Shown one piece after another: positions 12,278 through 26,874 of a stretch of 64,000 nt of DNA (the stretch's first letter is position 1; each line of letters starts with the position of its first letter). The DNA lies in NCBI RefSeq assembly GCF_000002995.4, contig NW_025062476.1, positions 4,645,001 through 4,709,000 on the forward strand, read 5' to 3'. The notes under the pieces are model-generated. The model had not been told where the DNA came from. It saw nothing but the letters and a program-made list of their open reading frames with translations, and did not search any database. A program made the translations under genes and the position numbers. The stretch is from Brugia malayi. Taxonomy: Eukaryota > Nematoda > Chromadorea > Rhabditida > Onchocercidae.

Positions 12278-15200
12278 ATGTGTACTCGTTGTGTCAAGCT
12301 TCCTGTGCTATTCTCAGAATGCAGGTGATTATTTCTTTATGTTGATTATTATTTTCTGAACAGCGGATTATTCACATTTTTATTGATTATCCACTGTTGA
12401 TTGCAGGCTTATTTTGGGAAGAAGCTATTGTCGCTCATTAACAAATAAAGCTAAATCGGAGAAATCGACGGCGACTGCATCTGAGGTGGTTATAAGTTTA
12501 TCGGTGGATTAAGGTTTACAAACATGAAAGGATTTAGTCAGGCTTGTCAGAAATATATATTTCGTCTTATAAATTACTTTTTTTGGATGAGACTATTATT
12601 TAACTATCAGTTTGTATTAATATTTAAGTGTTTTAGATTTCAACTTCTTTTGTCAAAAATATATTTCTGGGCAAAGGAGTTTTCAATCATGTGGTGCCAT
12701 ATCCTGTTGATTTATCTGATGAAAAACGAGAAATGATTCATTTAATTTTGGGACCTACGAAGAAGTTCATGGAGGAATTTAACAATCCCGCGGAGTTTGT
12801 ACTACTCTGATTGTATTAAATCTAAGATTTAAATCCAAGAGCGGTTGGACTTTTTGAGAGTTAACAATGGAATATGTCACTCGATAATTACCATGGTGTC
12901 AGATTGTTTGGTCTGAAAAGTTACTTATTAAACTCTTTTTTTCGTGTCTTTGGTTTCTCTTCTTGGATTGCTGCGGATGGTTGCAGTGCACATCGTGGGA
13001 CTGATTCTCTGATATTGCCTATGTGTAATCACTTTTGTACAAAATGAGAATTTGCAGCACGCTCATGTTATAGAATTTTTGTCTAGGAATGACGAAAAAG
13101 AAGAAGTTCCGATAGACATTCTCTCAAAACTTGCTGAAATTGGTGCACTTGGTGCCTTGGTACCAGAAGAATATGATGGTGCTGGATTGAATAATACTCA
13201 GTTTGCACGTGTAGCAGAGGTTATTGGTGAATCAGATTTATCACTAGCTGTTGTTATGGGTGCTCATCAGGTATGCTTTAAATTTATATGTTGTTAATAG
13301 TATGTTTTAAAATTGTGATTTAAAAAAAATATATATATATATATATATGTTTGAAGATGTGTAGGTGGTGAACTTTTTTCTTTAATCTTTTGTGGTACTG
13401 TTTTAACTTCTTGAACAGTTTATAAACTTATTGTGATTAATTCGAACACTTGTTGAGCAGAACTGATTTTAGTCCATGAACTTATTTTAGCTGTTGTATA
13501 GGTATTATAGGTATTTGCAGTCTATTGGTTACAAAGGAATTTTGCTTTATGGTACTGATGAACAGAAACGTAAATATTTACCAGATCTAGCTACGGGTCG
13601 GAAGTTCGCCGCTTTCTGTTTAACTGAATCAGGCACCGGATCCGATGCAAATGTACTACATACAGTTCTTTTTCCTTTTAAATTAGCGTTTTGTTATATT
13701 AAAGTAGCCGTTTGACTAGTAATAATGATGAAATCTGGACACGCTAAAATCTTATAATCAAGTCTTAGATTTTTTTGAGCATTTTAGTTGTTGGAATTGG
13801 GAAAGATTTGTTTATTAATTTTTACTCGATCATTGAGATTTTTTAGTCAGTACAAACTCATGCAGAGAAAAGTAGTGATGGAAGGTGTTATGTTTTGAAT
13901 GGTGGCAAACTGTGGATCAGTAATGGTTCATTCGCTGATATATTCACCGTTTTTGCACGGGTAGTTACTGTTATTTGAAATGAATTTGAATTAGTCACCT
14001 TTTTAAAAAAGTTCTATTTCATTGTTTTTTTTGGACAGCTTTTAAGTATTAAAACATAATCATATAATTAGACTTTTTCGAGTTTCGATGTTTTAGAAAT
14101 ATGATCGTTTAAAGTGATACTACAAAGATTTACAAATTAACTAATACAATTGCATGTATAGACACAAGTAAAAGATAAGGATGGAACATCAAAAAGCAAG
14201 ATGTCAGCATTCATAGTTGAGCGGAGCCATGGAGGTATTACAACGAGTATTCCTGAGAAGAAAATGGGTATTAAGGGTTCGAAGACCGTCGAAGTTCATT
14301 TTGATAACACGAAAGTTCCCGTGGATAATTTGCTTGGTGGTTCGTTTTGTTCATTTTTCTTTTTTTCAAGTGTTTAAGACTTCATTCTCTTCGATTTCAT
14401 CTTTTCAATTCGTTATAATTGACATTGCTTTTGCCGATTTGCTGTAGGAAACAAATTTTTGCTTTGTAAATATCGTTTCTGGTGTTTTAGCTGAAGGTGA
14501 AGGTTTCAAATTAGCGATGAACATCTTGAACAATGGTCGTTTCGGCATACCTGCTGTATGCACCGGTTCCATGAAATTTTGCATTCAGAAAACGGTAACG
14601 TTAGGCAATCTTTCAACGAGAATTTCAAATTAAATTTCGTAGCAAAGTTTTAATTATCCTCTGCTTAGCTGTTTCCAAACTCAAAACTATTATTTAGATT
14701 GAGCACATCTCAGAAAGAGGGCAATTTGGAAGAAAATTGAAAGAGTTCGGAAATGTTCAAGAACAGTTGACTGATATGGTTCTTCGTCATTATGCTACTG
14801 AGGTCACTTTTTCATTTTATAGAAACAAATATTTTGACTTTTCCAATATTTTCGACTTCCATTTCCAAACATCGTGAATAATAAATTCAATAAAATTTTT
14901 AAAAATTTACGAAGGTTATTTAGAGCCTCCTTTATATGTTATCAGGATTGATGGACAAAGGTACAGTGGATTACGAATTAGAAGCCGCTTTGGCGAAAAT
15001 TATGGCTTCGGTGAGTTATGTATTTACAAATGCTGTTTTGTTATTTCTAGTGGAAATCACATACTATATTCTTAGTATTTTAAAGATAAAATTTAAAAAA
15101 AAAAAACAAAATTTTTGAACTTTGGTTTTTAATTTGAGGAGAATGCCTGGATTGTGTGTGATCGTGCCATCCAACTTCATGGTGGTATGGGTTACATGAA

Positions 15201-16725
15201 GGAGTGTGGCCTGGAAAGGGTGATGCGTGATTTAAGGATTTTTCGCATTTTCGAAGGTGCCAATGATGTTTTGCGCTTGTTTGTTGCGTTAACTGGATTA
15301 CAGGTAATTCTTATGTATTATTATGATATACCTCAATTATATCGATGTTTTGATTTTTTTTTTACACAAAAAGTTTTGCTTATACAAAAAATATTCGAAT
15401 GAATTTTCAGTATGCGGGCAAGCATATGCAGTACAAGATGAAAAAACCGTGGACTGGAAGCATTGGACTACTTTTTGAATCCATTTTTCCACGGTTTTTT
15501 TTTTTTTGCCTTTCAATTTTTTTTCGAAAATTTGTCATGGAACACCGTATTTAGTGCGAAATTTAAGCTGAAGTTTGGCTTTTCCGCCTCCTTCGAGAGA
15601 CTGTAAAGCATTTCTTATGCTTTATGCTTGGTTTTTCACAATTTTTGTGTTTTAAGATTTCTTTTCTTTTTTCAAATATCTTATCTTAGATAACACTGTG
15701 TCTATTTATAGCAGCTTCGACTTCCAGTGCCATCCCAGCTTGAACCATTCTGTCGCACGTTTGAAGAAAACTGTGCATAGATTTGGGAACATTTCAAGGT
15801 TTCTTCTTTGGAAACATAAGCGAGCAATAATTGGTAACTCATTTTGGTGTTTGTGAAATTTCACGTAACCTAAGTTTTGTATTTTTTTGGGTGAGAAACT
15901 CATGTAAAAAAAAAACATGTACTTTGTGGATTGTTATTTTGGCGAAGTACTTTTATTCTTAAAATAATCCTTAAATTCGTGCACATTTAATTATTTCTTG
16001 TCGGATGGCATTTTAATTAGAATATATATATTTCGACTTAAGTTTCACTATGAAACTTTTTTAGAAAGCATTTGTTTATGAACACAAACAATCTGGAAAC
16101 TTTTACCTTGTTTGAATTTTTTGCTTTGATTTGTACTTTAATTAATGGCATTTATTAATATCATATTTTTAAGAGAGACAGTGGGAACTGATACGAATGG
16201 CAGATGCAGCGATTGATATTTATAGCGTTGTAGCGGTGTTGTCACGATGTAATCGTGCTGCAAACCAACAGTCATCCTTTGAATATGAACGAAAATTAGC
16301 CGAACTTTATACGCTGCGGGTTAATAAAGCAGATCTAAAAATCCCATAGAGATTTCTAGCTTGTAAAAATTGTAGAATTAATGGTCATTACAAAAATTAA
16401 TTTTCGGCGTTAAATTGAAAAAAAAGGACAAAAATATTTCTTTAACATCAAAATATATTTTCGTTTATACCTCTAACTAAGTTGAGTTCAAGTGTTAACT
16501 CATTAAAGAAATATTTTTCCTCACCGAATAGTTTCGTTGTACCAATTTTTCACGTCACTTTTAGTTTCTCTCAAATGAGACGATCTGTTTTAGGCGTGTG
16601 AACATGTTCGCATCCTGCTGGACGATATTTCAAAACGAACTGGAGATGCAGATAGAATAAAAGCTGTTTCAGACGATATTTTAAAAAAGGGTTCATTACC
16701 CTCATCACATCCTACTGATTATTGA
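12278..16725 (+). CDS. acdh-12: Very-long-chain acyl-CoA dehydrogenase (ACADVL/ACAD9 type), mitochondrial, 622 aa
   Basis: A flavoenzyme for the first, FAD-dependent step of mitochondrial long-chain beta-oxidation. Fifteen exons: 12278-12324, 12407-12485, 12637-12798, 13058-13270, 13521-13652, 13847-13960, 14162-14339, 14491-14594, 14698-14802, 14924-15010, 15139-15303, 15411-15493, 15712-15833, 16174-16319, 16594-16725. These total 1869 nt, 622 aa (human ACADVL 655, ACAD9 621). The first 40 residues are Arg/Ser-rich, as in a mitochondrial transit peptide. Then come the N-terminal helical region (FLGKG, VVPYP), FAD-binding stretches ([14 protein letters not shown] and LWISNG), the MGIKGSKT beta region, the C-terminal helical domain and [12 protein letters not shown], with catalytic Glu446. 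The extra C-terminal domain that marks ACADVL/ACAD9 is present ([27 protein letters not shown]). Donors at 14340 (GTTCGT) and 15494 (GTTTTT) are weak. Near residue 490 the model is about 15 residues shorter than human. Confidence 0.93.
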
Positions 16726-17682
16726 AGCTTCGTTTATAATATATTATGTTCTTATCTTTAAGAAAGAACATTTTCATGTTTTATTAGACAGTAAGTATTA
16801 ATTATAAATTGGTTAGAAAAATGGAAGACTGTCTGTAATACATACTCGATACAAATTTAGATGCTTGAAGTTCTGATAGTTCTCATATTTCAACAAAAAA
16901 AAAATCTTCTTAATTTTTGTGGAAATTTATATGCGAATTTATTTATTAACTTGTCTATTTCCATATTTATCATTCAGCATATTTTTTCCAAAAAATGTAC
17001 CAAGTTTTAATTTCATTGATAGCTGTCTTTCATTTTGAAGATCAATATTTATTGGTGGAGTTCAAAGTTTAATTAATTTGATAACGGTGCGTATAAGCGC
17101 TGTAATTAAACCGAAGTTGTCACTATTCAATCAAACACTGTACTTTGATCGTAACAAATAAATTGATCGATTCGAATTGAAAGTTTCATTTGCTTTCTTT
17201 TCTTTTCGTCCACTTTATTTGCAAGATTTTTAAACGACAAGATTTTTGTATATTTTATTACTATTATTATTAAAAATTATAATGCAAATGGGCAAATAAT
17301 GACTTTTTATTGATGATGTGATTGGAATCTGAAAAAATGTTATCTTAGGGTTGGTTGTTACCTTTTACTCTTTATATTGCTTCAGTATATGAATAGTTTT
17401 TTTTTTGTCAAAGCACAGAATATCGCTATCTTTGCTTGGCATTATTTGCAATTGTTATTGGTAAAGATTTATGATTTTGTCATTTAATTAGTTTCTTTTA
17501 ATGAATATAAATAAAAGCTTGAAAATATTAAGCGAAATGACATTATTAAAATGTGGTCCTTCTTTGTCACATCTTTTGTTTGAAAATGCCTGTTCATGTG
17601 ATAAAGGATAAAAATAATATCAGCAACAAAGAAAAATACTACTTAACGATGAAGACAGTGTCACATTGAGTGTTTTCTTATA
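16726..17682 (+). other. acdh-12 to maoc-1 intergenic spacer
   Basis: About 960 bp between a stop and the next trans-splice-like acceptor on the same strand. It contains an AATAAA at 17157-17162. It is rich in T and otherwise featureless. The spacing is long for a C. elegans operon but does not exclude co-transcription in a nematode with expanded introns. Confidence 0.4.
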
Positions 17683-17736
17683 GCAACCTGAAATGTTGCA
17701 GGATTCAACCTTGTTTCGTTTATCATCAGAAGAACT
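17683..17736 (+). promoter_or_regulatory. maoc-1: Possible trans-splice acceptor upstream of maoc-1
   Basis: TTTTCTTATAG ends at 17683 and a second AG (GTTGCAG) at 17701; the ATG follows at 17737. Either could receive a spliced leader. If the downstream gene receives an SL2-type leader, that would support an operon with acdh-12. Confidence 0.4.
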
Positions 17737-20345
<2,609 letters not shown>

Positions 20346-21361
20346 CATACTCATTTTGGAGCTCAGAAAAGAGTTTCGTTGCTGTTTGTCGTTCCATAAA
20401 TTGTCCATAATGTTTGAAGACAATATGTTGACAGAAAATTTGTATATTAGTAGATCACTTTCTATTGTTTTTTTTTTATTGTCAAAAACTTTTATTGTTT
20501 TTGATTCTTTTCAAACTTTAGTTTCAAAAAAATTTTTGTTATGAATATCCTACAAGAAAAACAAAATATATATTTTTCCACTTCTGCATCCAGTTTCATT
20601 TCACTATTTTTCTTGTTAATTTAGCTAATTTAGTTTTCATTCAGTCACTTATTTTCACTGTTTATCATTCATCGTTTGAAATAAAATGTCACCTTTGAAT
20701 GTTTTAAACTGATAAGTGTCAGAAAGAAATAGCTCCTAAGATTGGCATCAATCTCAACTTTGCAGATTTTCCAACGTAACTGAATATCTAAAGAAATCAT
20801 CACAAACTTTAAAACATATATTGCTCCCTAATCATCACTTTAATTAATCGGAATAATTTTTGCAGTTGGTATTATGAGTTAGTTTAGAAGAGTAAAGGTC
20901 CTTTTTGATTTATTTATTGCAAAGCACATTTCTTAAATATTATTGTTAAATAAACCTGACCAAGTAAACCATCCACGCACCAATCTCTCACTACAACTAT
21001 GCCTCTTCTACCCATCCTTCGTGTGAAGAGAAGCGAACCACTTTACCACTACACGTACCTGAATGGGCGTACGTGACCCTATATGTTTCTTTTGCTGTTA
21101 ATAACATAAAATTTGCAATTTCTCAAATAAGCATTTGCTTATTTAAATAAAGTTTTAGACGATAGGATGAACTAGTGATATTTGGATTATATATGAGTAC
21201 TACTACTCCATGTATTATTACCTTTAGTTATTCCTGTCATATCTACTTCCTGAACTTTTTTAAAGATGATTTGAAATGATTTCGTCACTAAATGATTTAT
21301 TATCTGTCATCATTAAATCTTTCCCTTTTCTTTCATTTAAGATGAAGCAGAGGTTACTGAG

Positions 21362-21456
21362 TTAGGATGTTGATTGATAACTCATTTGACCTGATTGAAG
21401 TCGATTACAATCACAGTGGTGATTGATAAGGTCACTGAAGTACAATGACATCCTAA
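21362..21456. repeat. 95-bp inverted-repeat element (MITE-like)
   Basis: Perfect 9-bp terminal inverted repeats, TTAGGATGT at 21362-21370 and ACATCCTAA at 21448-21456. The similarity continues inward with one gap (TGATTG versus ATTG). The interior is somewhat GC-richer than the surroundings. No coding capacity. No clear target-site duplication was established. Confidence 0.4.
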
Positions 21457-24400
21457 ATAGAATCCTGATCCGAATTACAGAATTTGTTATAAGAAGCAGA
21501 TTATGTATTTGAGAGGAATGTTAATGCATATTTGCTGAAGAAGAGAATATATTTCTGCCTCCATTTCGAATTTGCTATTTTTGTTCAGGATGTGCTATAA
21601 TATTCTATTTACTATTTCATTTAAAACATTCGAGATGAAAGTGAAAACAATAACTGCAATTGGTTATTAGTAAAAGGACGAACTAACAATAAAATTGATT
21701 TGTGTGCATGAAGAATAATAAATGAAATAAAGATTGCAATGTATTTTATTTCAAAGTATTTTCCATTTGTTTATTTTAAATGTCCTAGTTAGTATATTTT
21801 TCTTAAAAATGCGAAACTTTCCAGAGGAAATGAATAATTTAACTGAATCATATCGACTTCATTCATATAACTGATATTCGCTAATAATCAAATGTATTAT
21901 CTAATTAGTCACATAAAACAAGTAATTACTGCTTATGGCTTACGGATGAGTGAATTAATAAATGCATAAAAAGTTCTGACAAAATTCTCTTTGATATGTA
22001 CTGGTATTCATCATATTCCATTCTAATTCCTTCAATAAATAGTTAGGTTCCACTTCAAGTTAGTTCCCAATTTGACAATTTCAGTTGACAGTTTCATACT
22101 AATAGTTACGGTTATCATCCCGGAAGTCATATGATCAGTAAATATTATTGTAATGGCAGTATTTGGAATATAAACTTATCATAAGTATAAAGTTAAGGTA
22201 AATTTGTTTAATAATGAATGCTTTTCGTTATATAATCGTAAGCTTTTCCTTAAGCAAACCATGGCTATAAGAATGATCGAGAAAAGAAGAACTTAACCAA
22301 TTAGTAATGAAAACTATATAGAGATAAACTACTTCACGAATAATAATTGCAATATGAATGATTTATAAGAGAAATTTGCCGATCTGATAACGATTCAAAT
22401 CTCTGATTATACAATAATCCCTCCTTGATCTTTATCGAGAGACTTCCTTAAAAGATGGGACCTATCCAAATTTGTGTCATATTTAAGATATCTGATTTAA
22501 TAGAACTAAATTCTATTTCATTTCCTAACTGCCCTTTAAAGCAATACTACTCTTTTTAACAAGGCCAAAAAGTTTATTTGGTAAGTGACCTTTTCTTTGA
22601 CAAAAACAATTGCATAAAAAGATAAGTGGTTTATTCCGAAGAATATTTTTTAATTTAATTACTTTGTCGCTTTATTGTCGCGAAAAGGTCATACGTACTT
22701 ATTGCTGTTAGGTAAGTGGTCAATAAATCAGCACCTTAAAAATGAAATTTGCTAAATTCATTCTTTTTATAGCTCTAGGGGATTCTCGAAGGTTGTTACG
22801 TTATTGCATACTGAACTTTGTATTTTTTTTTAAACTGAAAATTTCACATTATTAAGTTTCTCATGATGATGATTGAATTACATTTATGTTTAAGAATTGT
22901 TAAAGATCTGCAAGACATAAGGACCCTAAAGTTTACTTTTGATAAGATAACTTTAATCATTTGCTTTGTCTTTTCATTTTTATTGGACACTGCTTTTCAT
23001 ATACGACAAATAGATGAGAATAAATTGATTGTTTCATCAATTAAACAGCAAAAGATATTTGATTTTTAGGATAAGAATGCTATCAATATCGTATGCTCAA
23101 ATTATAATAACTTTGTAACTATCACTAATATTCTTTGTGCAAAGTCACTTAAATATCGTTTAACTTGGCAAAAATGAAGTTATCATCTGAGGATTGAACG
23201 ATCTAATCCAATTTACTTATTATACAACAATATATACATGCATAATCTTTCTAAGTAATTACCTACACTCTCTACTGATAAGTCTGCTGATATGATTGCG
23301 CTTATCATTAATCCATTGTATTTATTTTATTCAGCATGAATAAACACATTTGAGAGCGTAAAAATAAATGAATTGTGAACAGTTTAAAGCAGATCAAATA
23401 AACTAAAAGGATGTTAATGCACAATTTAGTACATATATGAAATTAAAATTAAATAAAATTCTTTGAAGATTTTGTATTATAATAAATCCAAGAATATAAC
23501 CGATATTTCCTGTATATCAATCTAATTAGACAAGAAATGCAATTTCTTTTATAATTATAGTAAATTTTCTCGAGAATTATTTTAGATATACATATGAAAA
23601 GAGAAGTTTTCATGGTCAAGAAGTCATTTCTTACTTGGACGATTTTATTTTTCGCTGACATTGTCAGCACAAAGGAATTTTTCGCTTCAATAATTTAGCA
23701 TATAAAAGGTATGCAATATTTTTGATTTAGTATTTTTAATTTAAATTAAAAGCATTTTTATATTAATTTTAGTCTAATATATTTTTAGGAAAACGAAAAA
23801 TATTTTGCCATAAAATAATTTTGAATGAATACGGTAATGTCACCACTACAATTATTGACAAATTCATCTATTATTCATAGAGATATTTGCCAGTAATATG
23901 CGAGATGAAATAGAAAAAGGGATTGATCGAGGTATACAATCATGCATATTAGATGCATCACAGAACATCAAAATACCTTTTTGACATTTGACAGTACGGT
24001 AATTCTCGAAATATATCATAGAAATTTGAATTTACGATTAAAATTATACAATCTCATATTTGAATGAAAGAAATATTCATTTCATTTACATTTCATTCAG
24101 TATAATTTATAATATTAAAGAAAAGTCATTTAAAATATTGAAATTTTGGACGAAACGGAATTGTTACAGTAAGTAATTAAAATTTTGTTTTAAGAATTTC
24201 TTAGAAACAATAAAAAAATAATTCAAAATAATGCTTTTTCCATGATATGTATCAAATTGAAATTTTTAACATTGCAAATGTGCGTTAAGAACAGTATGTT
24301 TGAAAATTTGAAATGAATAAAGTGGCAGGCAATTTTCCTTGAAAACTATTCCATCTTTTATCGCTATACTAATTTTGCAGATAAAATTAAACACTCATAA

Positions 24401-25111
24401 ATTCACAGTTTGCAAAAATCATTTGAAGTGTCGCAATATGGAATATCTGGTATCAGAAAACTAAATTTGATCGTTTGCATTGCAATATTTCAATCGTTGT
24501 TGCTTTTAAGAACTATTCAAGAATGCATCCAAAAATCATCAATTATAATTCTTTTTTGCAATAATTATAAAAGAAAGTTATTACCAAACAATTAGAAATG
24601 AAAAATGAAACATAATAATGAATTTGTCAGTGAGTTTTCGTTTTTTTTTTTTTGCAAAATTCTCAATTCATTAGTTTTAACTCGTTATGAACTTAGTTAG
24701 CAAGTACTGACATAAATTATTAAAATACTTAAACTTTATGAAATCATCGTTATTTGGAGATATGCAATAATTTATATACTTCTTTATCACAGCTTCATAT
24801 TAAATGTAATTGCATCTTTTAGTAGGATGAAATCTTAATAAGCACTTTTTTTTTTTAAAAAATTAGGACTGATATAATTTTATTTTAGTGAAAATAACTT
24901 AAAATTTTAATTTCAATCGCTAGTTTTTTTGTAAATTCAAATGAAAAATTCGAATGAAAAGTTCCGTGGGACTATTTAGCTTTAGTTATAGTAAGACGAA
25001 TTTGAACAAAGTTGATCTAACTGCCTTGAATTTAAGTTAGGAAATGATAATTACTCAGTATATAGCAATGAGAATAAATTACTTTTATAAATAACAATGT
25101 AAATTTATATA

Positions 25112-25232
25112 TATAATAATAATTAATTATAATAGTAATAGTTGGTAATAATAATTGATAATAGTAATTGATAATAGCAATTGATAATAATAATAATAAT
25201 TGATAATAATAATAATAATAATAAATGATAAT
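25112..25232. repeat. Interrupted (AAT)n / TTGATAAT simple-sequence tract
   Basis: Runs of AAT and TTGATAAT units. Long minus-strand ORFs here are made only of Leu, Ile and Tyr codons and are an artefact of the repeat. Confidence 0.8.
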
Positions 25233-26810
25233 AAAAGTAATAAAGAGGACGAAGTAGAACGATAACATATTACTGATACATTTATGAATAATATAATAAA
25301 TTGTATAGTCACAATAAACTATTTCGGGCGTTCTATCTTATTTTTAAATTATGATCACTTCATGTTGCTGTCTCTACTAGATGCTGTGATTTTGATTAAT
25401 CAATAAGATCAGAATGGAAAAGGAAGAGATTATTGCTAAGCAAAAAATGAATCATTTACTGATTTCAATTAAATAAATAAATGATTTCTATAAAATTGAA
25501 CTGAAAATTCTCGTAATAAACAAAACGTTGACACGTGAATAAAGCGTTTATTTTCAGAAGTCTGTAAACAGAGCACAAAATAGAAGAAATTGATGGATAT
25601 GCATGGTTAATCCAATGGAAAGAGCCATATTGTTGACTTAAGCGTCCATATCAACAACCAAATTTGTCCATTTTGTACAATACTTTAAATTCAAATCCAT
25701 TGTATGTCGTCGTATAATCCCTTCATTTTTTTTTTATTCCACTTTTTGTCTGTCATTTTTTTTTTGCCTTCTCTTTTTGATCTATTTATTGACATAAAGC
25801 ATTGTTTTAATGAAACGAAATTTGCAACTTAAATGTTCAGAATATATCAGAGAGACATTTAAATAAAACTGCTAACTTCTAACTTCATGGAAATATGAAG
25901 TATAAATGTAAAGCATTTCAAAACTTTATTCAGCATTTTGTTTGATACTACCAGTTTAAGAAATTAATCAAGAAAAGGAATGATGATTATATAAATGTTG
26001 AAATTCTTTTTATTTTATTTATTTCAAGCAATCTATTAATGCATCGTTTATTACAACAATCATTTGAAAGCGTTAAGGCCGATTATAAATTTGTTAAATT
26101 TTATTCGAAGTATGCAATAGATCGTAAATTACTTAGGTTTTCGGTATTTTATTGGGGTTTTTGTTTGGAGGAATCTCAATCGGAGATCGTTATCGTAATG
26201 CGAAATATGGAAATTTGGAGGTTAATGATAATCATTCATTTAAACCGCCAATGATAGCAATCAAATTCTCACAAATACACACATTTGTCAACTATTCTTT
26301 GTAAAAGTCAGTGATGAAATTAAGCACAATATCATTGGTATGATTAAATTTTACTTTTGTATCATTGTTTAAATAATTTGATAAAAGCAATATGATAATG
26401 ATAATGATAATGATAATGGAAATAACAGGAAGTGTTTTGTTTGTTATTTTCAAAATTTCTCAATTCATTCATTTCAAGCATTGCAGTACTGATAACAAAG
26501 GCAAAGTAAAACAAACAAAAAGCAAATGCATTCATTGCAGCAATACAATTAATTATGTATAAAAGAATTTTGTATAGTGTTAAGTGATAGTAAAATATGC
26601 AAAATAATTCTAATTTCTCTTGGTAAAACTTCAATTTGTTATTTATCTCAACTTCAGAGATATTACCTTGATCTGTTGGTCATAAGTTAAAGTTCAAATT
26701 AAGTCTCAGAAGACGCTGATGCCATTGTTGAATTGATAAGTTCGGCTGATGAAAGAGTTCTTTCTCCCTTTTGTTTTTATTAGATGTGAATATATGAATT
26801 TGTCACTATA

Positions 26811-26874
26811 CGTGTGTGTATGTGTATGTATGTATGTATGTGTGTGTGTGTGTGTGTGTGTATGTGTGTGTGTG
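26811..26874. repeat. (TG)n/(TATG)n microsatellite
   Basis: Alternating TG and TATG units over about 64 bp, ending just before the GC-richer island at 26948. Confidence 0.85.

Noticed and set aside
20960..21080. Functional tRNA gene
   Set aside because: Only an A-box-like string; no cloverleaf or B box could be drawn.
25032..25312. Minus-strand ORFs of Leu/Ile/Tyr
   Set aside because: Produced by AAT/ATT simple sequence; no family, no splice sites.
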